From NCBI GenBank assembly GCA_029891385.1, contig CM057233.1:48624063-48688062 (forward strand): a stretch of 64,000 bases of DNA. The letters are read 5' to 3'. Each line of letters starts with the position of its first letter. Within the stretch, counting starts at the first letter, position 1. The notes beneath the pieces are model-generated. The model was not told the DNA's origin. It worked only from the letters and a program-made list of their open reading frames with translations, and searched no databases. A program made the translations under genes and the position numbers. Source of the stretch: Erythroxylum novogranatense (taxonomy: Eukaryota; Streptophyta; Magnoliopsida; Malpighiales; Erythroxylaceae). Positions 45,265 to 56,585 of this stretch are shown one piece after another.

Positions 45265-48250
45265 CGGTTTAGTAAAATATCAGCCAATTGATCATTAGTA
45301 GAAACATGCTTCAAAACAATGTCACCTTTCAAGCAATGATCACGAATAAAATGATGTCTAATTTCAATGTGCTTTGTCCTACTATGCAATATAGGATTTT
45401 ACTTAAACAAATTGCACTTGTATTATCACAATAAATAGGAATATTTTAACCATAATACCATAATCTAGCAATTGATGTTTAATCCAAAGAACTTGGGCAC
45501 AAGCACTTCCAATTCTACATATTGATTCAGCGATGGAAATGGCTACACCGACTTGCTTTTACTAGCCCAAGAAATTAAAGATGAACTGAAATGACACAAT
45601 CCACTAGTACTTTTCTATCAATTCTACAGCCACCATGATCGGCATCACTATATGCATACAAATCAAATGAATCCAACTAGGATACCCTGAACCATGATTG
45701 ACAGTTCTACTCAAATATCTAAAATTCTTTTGCATGCACTCAAATGTGAAACCTTAGGACATGATTGAAATCGGCACATAGACATGTGGCAAACATGATA
45801 TCGGTCTAGAAGCGATTAAATATAAAGAGAGCCGATCATACCTCTATAGAGTTTTTGATCAACGTCTTCTTCATTTTCATGTTTTCGAAGATCGATTGTG
45901 TCGCCATTGGTGTTGCTGCCACTTTGCATCCATCCATTTTAAATTTCTTAAGAAGTTCCTTGGTGTACTTTGATTGATGGATGAAAATGCCATTTTTTTG
46001 TTGCTTGATTTGCAATCCTAGAAAGAACTTGAGTTCTCCCATCATGCTCATTTCAAACTCACCTTGCATTAAATCACTAAATTCCTTACACAAAATTCAT
46101 TAGTAGCACCAAACACAATATCATCAACATAAATTTGACAAATAAGCATATCATGATCAACATGTTTAATAAACAAAGTATTATCTATCTTACCACGAAC
46201 ATATCCATGTTGAGTTAGAAATGTACTTAACCTCTCATACCAAGCTCTAGGTGCTTGCTTTAGTCCATAAAGTGCCTTCTTGAGTTTGTATACATAATCT
46301 GGATGCTCATGGTCTTCAAATCCGGCGGTTGCTTGACATAGACTTCTTCTTGAATATACCCATTTAGAAATGCGCTCTTGGCGTCCATTTGATTTAATTT
46401 GATCCTTTTATGTGACGCGAAAGCACATAGCAATCTAATTGCTTCCAAGCGAGCCACGAGGAGCATATGTTTCATTGTAATCAAGACCTTCTTCTTGATA
46501 AAATCCTTGAGCCACTAACCTTGATTTATTTTGATTGCTTCACCATTCTCATCGTATTTAATCCGATTTACCCACTTGACTCAATGATGGTCTTATCCTT
46601 TGGTGGAGCTACCAAATCCCAAACATCATTTAACTTAAACCGATTAAGCTCCTCTTGCATAGCTAAAAGCCAATTCTCATCTTTAAGCGCTTCTTCTATA
46701 TTTTGGGTTCCACCAATGAAATGAAAGCTGAATTACTCATATTCTCATAAATGTTTCTCTAGTCCTTACTCCAACATTCAAATCACCGATCACTTGCTCC
46801 ATAGGATGATTCTTTGCTTTTGCCCAAGATTTAGTGTCGGTTACATGGTTTTCTTCATCCGACTTCAATTCCTCAATCTTGGATTCAATTTCTTCAAATT
46901 TATTACTGAACTACCGCATCATCATCAAAACAAACCTTTCTCGGGGTGAAATTATTTCATCAAATTTAACATATATACTTTCTTCAACACATTTAGTCTA
47001 TTATTATAAACTCTAAAAGCCTTACTAGTTTGAGAATAACCAATAAATACACCAACATCGGTTTAGAATCAAATTTTCCTAAATTACTCTTTCCATTATT
47101 ATGTATAAAAACTTTACAACCAAATGGATGAAAATAGGAAATGTTGGGTCTCTTACCTTTCGAGTTAAGTAGGGTGTCATATTTTTGTCTCTTAAATAAA
47201 TGTACCCTATTGATGATGTAGCATGCGGTATTGGTATACGCCTTAAAATGATTTAGGAAGATTGTACTCATTTAGCATAGTCCTGCTCATTTCTTCAAGT
47301 GAAGCGATTCTTCCTTTCCACCACACCATTTTGTTGCGGTGTTCTTGGTGTAGAAAGTTGTGCTCCATACCGTATTTATCGCAAAGATTTTGAAAGGTTC
47401 ACATTTGAATTCTCCTCCATGATCGATTCTAATTGCAACTATAGATGATTTTTCTCATTTGAACCAATCTACACCACTTGGTAAATTCATTAATGGCATC
47501 ATTTTATTAGCAAGAAATCTTACCCAAGTAAATCTAGAGAAATCATCTACAATCACTAGGACATACAATTTTCCACTAAGACTAGCATGCCTAGATGGTC
47601 CAATTAAATCCATATGCACAAGTTCAAGAATTCTAGATGTGCAAATTTCTTTCTTTGGTTTAAAAGATGCTCTAACATGTTTTCCTTTCAAACATGACTC
47701 ACACAAATGATCTTTAACAAATTTAATCTTAGGCAAACCTCTTACAATGTCATTCTTTGAAAGCTTAGAAATTAAAGGCAGCGGTGCATGTCCTAATTTC
47801 CTATGCCATAAAATGCATTTTCTTCTAGTGTCACTAGGCATTTTTATTGAAAGAACTATCATCATGCAGATCTACAATGTCGTATTACCATGTCTTAAAC
47901 CAATAAAAGCTATATGATCATCCTTCTTAACCATGCAATGTGATGATTCAAAACTTACATTAAAATTCATGTCACAAAGTTGAGAAACACTTAGCAGATT
48001 ATGTTTCAACCCATCAACAAGCAAAACATTGTCAATGGTTGGCAAGGTTCCTTACCCACTTTACCAATTCCTATGACCTTACCTTTGTTGTTTTCTCTGA
48101 AAGTGACAAATCCTTGATTCTTTGGTTGAATTTCCACAAAAGGTTTTGTCTCCACTCATGTGTCTTGAACACCCGCTATCGATGTACCAAGTGCTTGACG
48201 ACCTTTCATTCTTTGCTTGTACCTACAATATCAACGTTCTTTCTTCTTAT
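45265..48250 (-). pseudogene. pol: Element 3 pol: protease, integrase, RT, RNase H
   Basis: Protease active site D-S-G at 48172-48180 in WYIDSGCSRH. Integrase zinc domain at 47455-47865 (ILWHRKLGHAPLPLISKL, HLCESCLKGKHVRASFKPKK), leading into the core with LVHMDLIGPSR and VIVDDFSRFTWVRFL. Its C-terminal part at 46993-47271 has FHPFGCKVFIHNN. RT at 45836-46484 with KSAFLNGYIQEEVYVKQPP, the YVDD box near 46114-46130 (IYVDDIVFGATNE), and MMGELKFFLGLQIKQ. RNase H C-terminus near 45265-45460 with EIRHHFIRDHCLKGDIVLKH. The domain order is intact, but there are many frameshifts. Confidence 0.87.
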
Positions 48251-48317
48251 AGGTACCCAAGCCATTTTGGGTCCATTTTGGTTAGCCATATAAACCACGT
48301 TGGGTGGTGTTGTGCCT

Positions 48318-49884
48318 TTATAACCCAATTTTCTTTATCTTAACACATCTTCTAGTACTTTTGCAAACAAGTTCTATGTGGCCATCTTTCAAACATCTAG
48401 CACATTGTGCAACTTTTCCATCTTTAGTAAATTTTGAAATTAAAGAACATTCTACATTATATGGATCATATCCTAAACCATGTTTGGAGATAGTATATCT
48501 TTGTAAAGACAATAGTTCTTCAAACTTAGCATTTCCACCAAAGAAACTTTCCAACCACATAAGAAAATTCTTTTGAAGTCTATCAAGTTCATGAAATAAG
48601 ATTTTCTTTTCAATAAGACATCTGAAATGATCTTCTTTTGGGCTATCTAAATCATCAATTGTTTCATGTAGAACACTATTTTCAGCAATCAATTCACGTA
48701 TTTTCTTTCTTAATTTTTGTTAATCTCAATAGCTTCTTCAAAATCAGCTTGTAAAGACTCAAAGACTCTTGTAGATCTTGGTCATTGAGAGTTACCTCAT
48801 TTTCATCATCGCTTGATGAACTTTTGCCATAAGCACCAAATTGTTTTCTTCGTCACTTTGGTAGGCTTCCTCATCGTCACTCAGTGGCTACCAAGCTAGT
48901 CTTCTTTTTACCTTTATCGTATTTGTCATTTTTCGAAAGTTCGATGTTGATGACGAGCTTTTGCACTCTCTCTTGAGATGTCCCTTTTCCACATCTCCAA
49001 CATTCTTCGTTACCTTTCTTTTCATCATAGCCTTTTGTTTTTCTTTCGGTCTTGAATCTCTTTCTTTCTACTGTTTTCCGCCATTTAATTCTTTCCTTGA
49101 GTTTTGAGAAGTCCTTTGAACTTCCTTAAATTTCTCGGCGTATATAGCGATTTCCTCATCTTCTTCGTCTTCATCTAGTTCCTCATCACTTTCATCAAAA
49201 GAGGTGTTAGCTTTAAAAGCAATAGATTTTTAGGCTTACCTCTACCTCCTCTGGATTTGAGAATTATCTCATAGTTGATGAGAGATCCTACTAAAGCATT
49301 GAATTCTAGATGGTTTAGATCCTTCGACTCCATGATTGCGGTGACTTAAGAGTCCCATTCTTTAGGTAATGAACGAAGAATCTTCTTTACCTTCTCACTA
49401 TCCGTCATGTGCTTTCCCAGGTTGCCTAAGCCATTTATAATTTCTGCAAAACGGTCAAGCATTATAGAAATTGACTCACCTTCCTTCATTCTGAACATCT
49501 CATAGTCGTGGAGAAGCATGTTGATTTTGTCTCCGAACTTGATTTGTCCCTTCATGAGTGACTCAAGTCTCTCCACATTTCCTTGGCGGTGGTGCAAGAA
49601 TTTACCGGTTTCTTTCCTCGGCCGTTAATGCACGATATATCGCCTTCATAGCTTTGGCGTTGATGTAAGCTTGCTTCAATCGTTATCATCATACTCCACT
49701 CAATTTTCAACTCACCATTTTCTTTTAGAGGAGCTTGAAGTCCAAGATAATGATCTTCCATATTCAACTCCTCACTTATAATGTGGTATTTTATAGGATT
49801 TTTCCACGAAGAATAGTTAGAGCCATTAAACAAAGGAGGTCGGTTATTAGTATTACCTTCTTCCGCTAGGTTGTTGTGTGCCAT
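48318..49884 (-). pseudogene. gag: Element 3 gag
   Basis: Starts MAHNNLAEEGNTNNRPPLFN at 49884, 25 bp inside the 5' LTR/PBS, so the leader is almost absent, unlike in elements 1 and 2. The UBN2-type core is at 49346-49597 (EMFRMKEGESISIMLDRFAE, KKILRSLPKEWDS). A first zinc knuckle (ECWRCGKG, 48963-49003) is broken by a small deletion. A second is intact at the C-terminal end in CARCLKDGHIELVC (C-x2-C-x4-H-x4-C). Acidic and Ser-rich linkers lie between. Frameshifts split the ORF at least three times. Confidence 0.85.
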
Positions 49885-49896
49885 CCCGATACTTGA

Positions 49897-49906
49897 CTCG
49901 ATACCA
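49897..49906 (-). other. Primer-binding site of element 3
   Basis: The minus strand reads TGGTATCGAG, next to the LTR edge at 49909. It differs from the usual TGGTATCAGAG only by CAG becoming CG. This is the same kind of change seen between the LTRs of element 2. Confidence 0.8.
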
Positions 49907-49908
49907 AT

Positions 49909-50962
49909 TGTAAGTGATCTAGAAGGGGGTTGAATAGATCTTAAAATTCTTTGAAAATTTCTACAAGAAAATCAAGTTAAACACACAAAATAATTTAAAT
50001 AAACTTAAATGAAATAGTATAGGAAGAAGATCAAACACTCGTTTTTATAGAGGTTCGGTCTTTAAGACCTCGTCCTCTACCTAAGCTCCCACTTAGGATT
50101 TTGCCAATCACTTTATTTGCACACTTTGTAGTTGAGTGTGAACTTTTACAACTTCACTTGAATTCTACCAAGCAACCTTTACACACGATTTGTATTACGG
50201 CACAAATCCTACCTCACGTGACCTTTCCTCTAGCCACTCAATTTTAACAACACAATGTAAAATTGAAGAACAAATGCTCAAGGTAATTTGTAACAATATA
50301 AGAGCAATAATGAGCAATGTGAAGCAATAAGAGAGTATTTGAGCTTATAGAACTTATATCTCATCTCCTTGCTTCATCCTCTATTTATAGTCAAAGAAAT
50401 ATAGTTGTTGGAGCTCTTCTAGCCGTTGCTTGATTTGATATAGTCGTTGCTTGATCTTCTCCATTCCATTTTTAGCAAATTGGACCGTTGGGCCTGAATA
50501 CGTGCTTCAATAAGTCGACTTGTCGAATACATAAGTCGACTTGTTTCAACCATTTACTTAAAACATGTACCTCCGCTCTCAATAAATCGACTTGTTATGT
50601 ATAAGTCGACTTGTTTCCCTCGATAAGTCGACTTGTTTCTCCCGATAAATCGACTTTGTTTGCTATAAGTCGACTTATGCGAGTTCATCTTCATATGCAA
50701 GCCATCTTGTAATGTGTAAGTCGACTTGTTTAGCCTTCAATAGTAACATTCGTTCAAATCCTCTAGAATCTTCATCTTTTATGCCACTTATACTTAGAAT
50801 GAACACCTTTCTTGATTTTCAATAATTAAACATTTGCTCATCTTGTTTTGCATGATTCTTTCCTTGAGTAACACCTGAAAATAATTTCTTAACTAATTCT
50901 AGATATTTTATTATTATCAAAACATAAAGGGATTTAATTTGTCAACCACCATTGGTCCAACA
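49909..50962 (-). repeat. 5' LTR of element 3
   Basis: 1054 bp, nearly identical to 41962-43017. TATA at 50391-50400 (minus CTATAAATAG), palindrome array at about 50510-50731. It abuts ATCTC of the target. Confidence 0.95.
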
Positions 50963-51904
50963 ATCTCTGAGATCATCCAGAAACTGTTGGTCTAAGTATT
51001 CTCCACCACGATCGGATCGTAATGCCTTGATACTTTTACCAAGCTGGTTTTCTACTTCATTACTGAATTGTTTGAACCTTTCAAACGCTTCAGATTTGTA
51101 TCTCATCATATACAAGTACCTATATCGTGAATAATCATCGATAAAGGTAATGAAGTAACGACAACCACTTCTGGCATGGATGGACATCGGACCGCATACA
51201 TCTGAATGTATTAGGTCTAATACTCCAATCGCTCGTTCACCCTTTCCCTTGAAGGGTAACTTAGTCATCTTGCCTAATAAACAAGATTCGCATGTGTCAT
51301 ATGATTCATAATCAAATGACCCTAAACTGCCACTCTTGTGGAGCTTAGCGATGCGTGTCTCATTTATATGGCCAAGTCGACAATGCCATAAGTAAGTTGA
51401 CTTTAGATTATCTCTTTTATGCCGTTTGGTGTCATTGACATTTAAAATTTGATTAGACATATCTAATATGTAAATACCATTGCACAATGTACCAGTTCCA
51501 TAAAGCATTCCATTAGAATTAATAGAACAACCATTGCTATTAAAATTCATATGGAATCCAAATCTATTCGATACAAAATGTATAATATATTCTTTGTCAA
51601 AGCGGGTGCAAAATAACAATCATCCAATTCCAAAGACAAGCCCGGTGGGAGAGACAAAACATAGGTTCCTACGGCTAATGCAAAGAACTCTTGCTCCATT
51701 TCCAACACGTGGGTCTACTTTTCCCTTCATGGGTTGCCTCTCATCCACGAGGCCCTGCATATCATTACATATGTGTGAGCCACAACCAGATATCAAATAC
51801 CGGATGTTGTGATCGATGCAGATATTAACTTCAATGACATACAAACCTGAAGTAGTCAAGGCATCGATGCCTTCTTACCTTCAAATGACTCAAGATAGAC
51901 TTTG
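50963..51904 (-). pseudogene. pol: Element 2 pol, first part: protease and integrase N-terminal and core
   Basis: Protease near 51620-51859 is readable as GCGSHICNDMQGL and KVDPRVGNGARV; the D-T-G site is lost to a one-base insertion at a CTGG. Integrase at 50963-51500 has the HHCC zinc site in LWHCRLGHINETR and CESCLLGKMTK. Two catalytic Asp residues follow, in LIHSDVCGP and ALRSDRGGEYL, and FIDDYSRYRYLYM lies between them. The last catalytic residue lies across element 3, near 41900-41950, where PPYTPQHNGVAERRN is readable. Element 3 split the gene between these two parts. Confidence 0.88.
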
Positions 51905-52665
51905 CAATTCGCCTCCAATGGCCATCTTTACCGCATGATGGAAGCAAGTTCCTTCGGGGCAGCTTCTTTGGTCTTCTTCTTGATGGCGCTTCCCTTTGGT
52001 TTCTTTGCCTTCTTTTCTTTGGGTTCTTTTCTTCTTGGAACTGAAGAAGAAGAAGCTACTACCAACACTTGTTTACTATCACTCTTGATAGTACGCTTTC
52101 GGTGTCTTGGCAGATTGATCACTCGAGTATTGTAGTGGATATTTGGTTCATCCGATAGTTTAACACAAACGTGCATAACTGCCGGACAATCCAACCAATT
52201 AAGTCTATACTTAACTCATGATCCATTGCAAAACCTAAGGCGACCAATCTCTCAATATAGCCATTCATCTTCGAGGCGTCTTGCATGCCAGATGTCCCTG
52301 AGCCATCTTTAATGGTGAAGAGAAGCCTTGATGTCTCGAACCTTTCGGACCGGGCTTGCTCGTCAAACAGCTCCCTAAGATGAAATACTATAGTGTGAGC
52401 ATCCATGGACTCATGCTGCTTCTGCAGCTCTGGTGACATCGAGGCAAGCATGATGCAAGTAGCAATGTCACCATCCTTTAGATGCTTACTATATGCCTTC
52501 GATCATCATCAAAAGCATCGACGGCGGTGCATCCAGGCGGAAAATCTAGGATATATCCTGACCTTGGATCTGAGAACTATTCTCGATTCCTTAACGATCG
52601 AAAATTCGGTCCGATTAACTTGTTGGAATCCATAAGCGAACGAAGATTCACACTTGACGACATTT
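51905..52665 (-). pseudogene. gag: Element 2 gag
   Basis: UBN2-type Copia gag. 52119-52451 is open and reads MLASMSPELQKQHESMDAHT, LRELFDEQARSERFETSRLL and DASKMNGYIERLVALGFAMD. A Lys-rich linker (KEPKEKKAKKPKGSAIKKKT) at 51928-52194 precedes a zinc-knuckle remnant (CGKDGHWRR, near 51905-51935). The N-terminal 70 or so residues (52460-52665) are frameshifted. It corresponds to 3960-4660 of element 1. Confidence 0.87.
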
Positions 52666-54772
52666 TCAAACAACCTACGGATAGAGAGGAAGAATGTTAG
52701 AATAGGAATAGCTGCATAATCATAAGGACTTGAATGATATGCAAAAGAGCTCCCACTAGTTTCATAGAATCCATAACCCTCATTACTGAATCCAAAGAAA
52801 CAAAGTGACATAATGTCTAGTGGGTTGATATCCGATATTGCTAAGAATGACCTTGGGTTTACCCAACAAGCCACACTTAGGTCAATCGGTAGGTATCGAA
52901 CATACCAATTGCATCATCGATAACCGATATTGAGAATGACCTTGGGTTTACCCAACAAGCCACCTTATGTCTCGGAGGTATCGGATATACCAATTACATC
53001 TTAGACACAACTATCAATCGGTCTTATCAACTTGTTGATGTATGCACTTATATTGGGTATCAACTCTTTGATGCGCATACATCCGATGTATGCTACCCAA
53101 TTTACGCCTCTTTCCACGTTGACCTTGAGTTTACTCAACAAACCAACGCTTCGGTGAAAACCAACCCATTAATCGAAAATCATATTTTCATGGTTCGAAC
53201 ATATCCGTATAGAGTGAGCTTGGGTTTACCCAACAACCCATCCTATAAGAACTCGGTTCTTACCATATTAATGGAAGGCGTTAGTTTTCATATCTGAGGA
53301 GGATTTAGAAATTCTAGACTCAAGCGGAAGAATAATAGTCACGAAGACTATATGGAATGATTTAGATTTCATCAATCGCATTGAATCAATCCTTATAATC
53401 ATCCATGGACTCATCCAACTGAGCGTGTCACAAGTCGACTTTACAACGAATGCAAGTCGCCTTATGCTCCTCGCTTTCACACACAAGTCGACTTATCTAA
53501 CATAAGTCGCCTTATGCCTTCTTAACACAAGTCGCCTTGTATGATGCTACAAGTAAGCCTTATCTTTCTTGTCCTCGCACAAGTCGCCTTGTATACTACT
53601 ACAAGTCGCCTTATGCACAGACCTTGAACAAGTCACCTTATGCACAGCACAAGTCGACTTATCCATCAAAATTTGCTATTTTTCTAATCGGCTAATTTCT
53701 CAATCAATGCAATTCCAATTCTCAATACCATTATACCTAAGGTAATATCTGTAAATTGATGCCTCAATGAACACTTCATTGATTCATGAATGCCTTAAAT
53801 AGTTAAACTATATGAAAAGCTTGAAATGAGTCAAAACTCATAAATATTCAAATAATTTAGGAACACCCAAATTCTCACCCTAAGCATCTCAAGCTAGTGT
53901 ATACACCCTCAAAACTACTCCGGCACTTGTCACAAAAATTGTGACGGCCAAAACAAGCAAGAAAATGAAATATACTAACGAGACACAAATGTGACCAATT
54001 CGGCATTCAAAAATTCTTGGAAAAGCAAATTCAAGCAATGCACTTTAGCGATCATACCACATCAAGATAACACATTTTTAATCACATTAAAAATGGTGCA
54101 AGGCATTGAAACTGAAAAATCACACTCAATCAAGCCAAGCAAAACAGTCTCAACAATTTCCACCAAAACTGTCCAGTTATGTACATTGCTCGAAATGATC
54201 AATGAAACAATTTCAATAAATTCTGAGAAAATTACATAGGTTACTCAATGTTCAGAAAATGCTACCTGAATTTTCTCAGGATTTTAGGCCATCAAAAACT
54301 CAGTCAACCAAAATAGCAAAGCCGATTCAAAATCTGTGTTCATCAGCACAGCAATTCCCAACAGTATAGAATAAATTCGTGAATAAATATCCAATCACCT
54401 TGAAATCCAATTTCCATGCTCATAGACATTCACCAACATCTTATAGATATGTAGGTGAAGGAAAATCCAGAAAAAGATTTTTCTAGAATTTATTCTCAAT
54501 TTTATACTCATACCTGTCCACAGAGTGTTTCACAAAACAGCATCTGGAACCTTAGGGAATTAATTAGCAAAACTATATCAAATCAAATCGATAAATTCTG
54601 AAACTTCATAGACATATTCTCTAACATGTTATGAACAATCGTGGGCAGAAAAATTTCGAAAACCCTATCTCTATAGCAATTCAAAATCTGAACAGAATGC
54701 ATGCTACAACATCACAAGCAATTAAGGTTTATGATCTAGCTTCAGTTAAAGCTTCATACACGACACCAGACT
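52666..54772 (-). other. Element 2 leader (2.1 kb) with palindrome array
   Basis: No gene. It contains ten AAGTCGACTT/AAGTCGCCTT sites (53432-53660) and four copies of a TTGGGTAAACCCAAGGTCA-like motif on the minus strand (near 52846, 52936, 53120, 53218). It aligns with the leader of element 1 at 4661-6787. Confidence 0.75.
53432..53660. promoter_or_regulatory. AAGTCGACTT/AAGTCGCCTT array in the element 2 leader
   Basis: Starts at 53432, 53453, 53484, 53503, 53529, 53551 (variant), 53581, 53603, 53630 (AAGTCACCTT) and 53651. The same array of ten sites is at 5457-5673 in element 1. Exact palindromes alternate with the AAGTCGCCTT form. Confidence 0.85.
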
Positions 54773-54783
54773 CTCTGATACCA
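54773..54783 (-). other. Primer-binding site of element 2
   Basis: Minus-strand TGGTATCAGAG, one base from the 5' LTR at 54785; complementary to initiator tRNA-Met. Confidence 0.92.
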
Positions 54784-54784
54784 C

Positions 54785-56585
54785 TGTAGGAAAATCCCGG
54801 GAGGAACATCACATGTTCCAGCAGCGGAAACAAAAACATTTTATTCCCGGGACCTTCCCGAAACCTAGGATCCCGGTGTCGGTATGAAAACCTCAAACCT
54901 GAATAGCCAATAGAGACTATCTCTAAAGGTATCCACGCAGAGATCAGAAAACCTAACCGGATCAAACACTTTTGACCCAGGAATAGCTAGAACAGAATAA
55001 GAGCTGCTAGACCCTACCTCTGTCCTGGAGAGCTTGAGATCACGTTGGAACTTTGCTTTGGAGAAGAGAGATCGATGGTTGCTTGAGAAAAGAAGAAATG
55101 AATTCCAAAATCACCTTAAGCTTAACTCTTAAGCTTTCTCCTTTCTCTTCCACGCAAGAACCTACGGCTATCACCTTCCAAAAGCCATCTTATGTATTTC
55201 TTTAACAATTAAAGATGCTTCCTTAAGAAGCTTACATATGGATGATTAATGGCCATTCATGTCTTTAATGAATAAAGTAATAAGCTTTGAAAAGTCAAAG
55301 CTTCTCATCTCTTCTCCCATTCCAACGTGCAAGGCTATATATTTATATATATTAATTAATTATTTACTTAATTAATTAATATATATAATTATTAAGATCC
55401 AGTCAAGCTGGGGTCGGTCCTACCGACTACCAAACCCGATCTTTGAAATAGCTCAAAACCTTTCTTAGCAATATTGATGTCGCGATCTCATGGGACATAT
55501 CCCAATCCATTGGGATCCATTTAATCTTAATGCTCTCCATAATTGGAACTCTGTCCAATTACTATTTCTGATTCTCGAGTTACTCTTATCGTGTGACCCT
55601 TTAGGTTCCGGTTATGTTGACCACTTAGATTAACAATTAATGCTGAGCAAGTCATGAGCGGTATCTAGCAACACATCATGACCCCAATTGACCGGAAAGT
55701 AATTGGTTTGATGAATTCATCACGAACGGATCACGAACCCTTCCATGACAATTCTTGTGCAATTAGTCCTTTCATCATCCTATACCCCACTTGGTTATGG
55801 GTATGGCTAATATGTCAACTCTTACTAGACTAAGTCTAGCCCAGTGAAATCGGTTCTGTCGAGGACTCATTACTTTATATGTCCATGAAGACACTCTTCA
55901 TGACATAGTCATGCTCGCCGAGACTTAAAGTAATGATCTGACAAGAGGCGAGTATCTCTTCATTCTCACGAGTGAAGAATCATTATTGGCTACTCAATTA
56001 CCTTGAATACCTCAAATCGTACCCAAGCACCATCCTCGAGTAACCTCCGGAAGGCCACAAGGAATGGAGTCAAAATGCGGATCGGTATCAAGATATCCTC
56101 GAGTACCTCAAGTCTAAGGATACTTGCACCATTGCTATGATGAGATTATCAACGACATTAAATCCATGTGATGATCTCATGGCGAGTCATCGAATGAACT
56201 TACTACCACTAGTAAGCATCCATATGTCAACTCTAAATATCTCATATTTACAGTTTACGAGATCCTTGCTTGATCCAATCAAGGAGTATGACATATGCTA
56301 GTCTGTCCGGATTAATGATGTCCACCTCATTAATCCTATGATTAGGAAAATTTGAATCTTGACATAATTGCACATGATAGGAATCTCAAGATTATGATCA
56401 CATCATAATTTCCTTCATGCTATGTCATATATCATGGACTTCATTAATTTGATTAAAGATCAATATCAATTCATAAAGAACATCAAATAAATGAAACATG
56501 CCTTTCTTTATTTATTCATAAAGTCTGTACATGACTATGAACAAAAAGCGCTAAAGGGGATTGCCTTTAGGGCACTACTCTAACA
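54785..56585 (-). repeat. 5' LTR of element 2
   Basis: 1801 bp, ends TGTAGG..CTAACA in plus reading, followed by the duplicated GGTGA. It matches 37966-39764; most differences are one- or two-base indels at CNG-type sites. Confidence 0.95.

Larger units (their letters stand above)
41962..50962 (-). mobile_element. Sirevirus-type Copia element 3, nested in element 2
   Basis: LTRs 41962-43017 (1056 bp) and 49909-50962 (1054 bp), flanked by ATCTC (41957-41961 and 50963-50967). The empty site is preserved in element 1 near 3028-3050. Minus-strand order is 5' LTR (right), PBS 49897-49906, gag, protease, integrase, RT, RNase H, spacer with palindromes, accessory ORF, PPT 43018-43029, 3' LTR (left). 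The RT and gag text (VARLEAIRLL, KSAFLNGYIQEEVYV, RPPLFNGSNYSSWK) and an extra 3' ORF fit the Sirevirus lineage. Confidence 0.93.
37966..56585 (-). mobile_element. Copia element 2 (Angela/Tork type), split by element 3
   Basis: Minus strand. 5' LTR 54785-56585, PBS 54773-54783, leader, gag, protease, integrase (interrupted by element 3), RT, RNase H, PPT 39765-39776, 3' LTR 37966-39764. Direct repeats GGTGA (37961-37965 and 56586-56590) flank it. LTRs of 1799 and 1801 bp are nearly identical apart from small indels, so the insertion is fairly recent. It interrupts RNase H of element C. Confidence 0.95.

Noticed and set aside
41962..50962. Endogenous plant pararetrovirus
   Set aside because: Integrase, LTRs, tRNA PBS and target duplications are present and no movement-protein domain is seen; it is a Copia element.
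53432..53660. CRISPR-like array of short repeats and spacers
   Set aside because: The repeat is a 10-bp palindrome with variable 10-20 bp gaps in a plant retrotransposon leader; no cas genes and no bacterial context.
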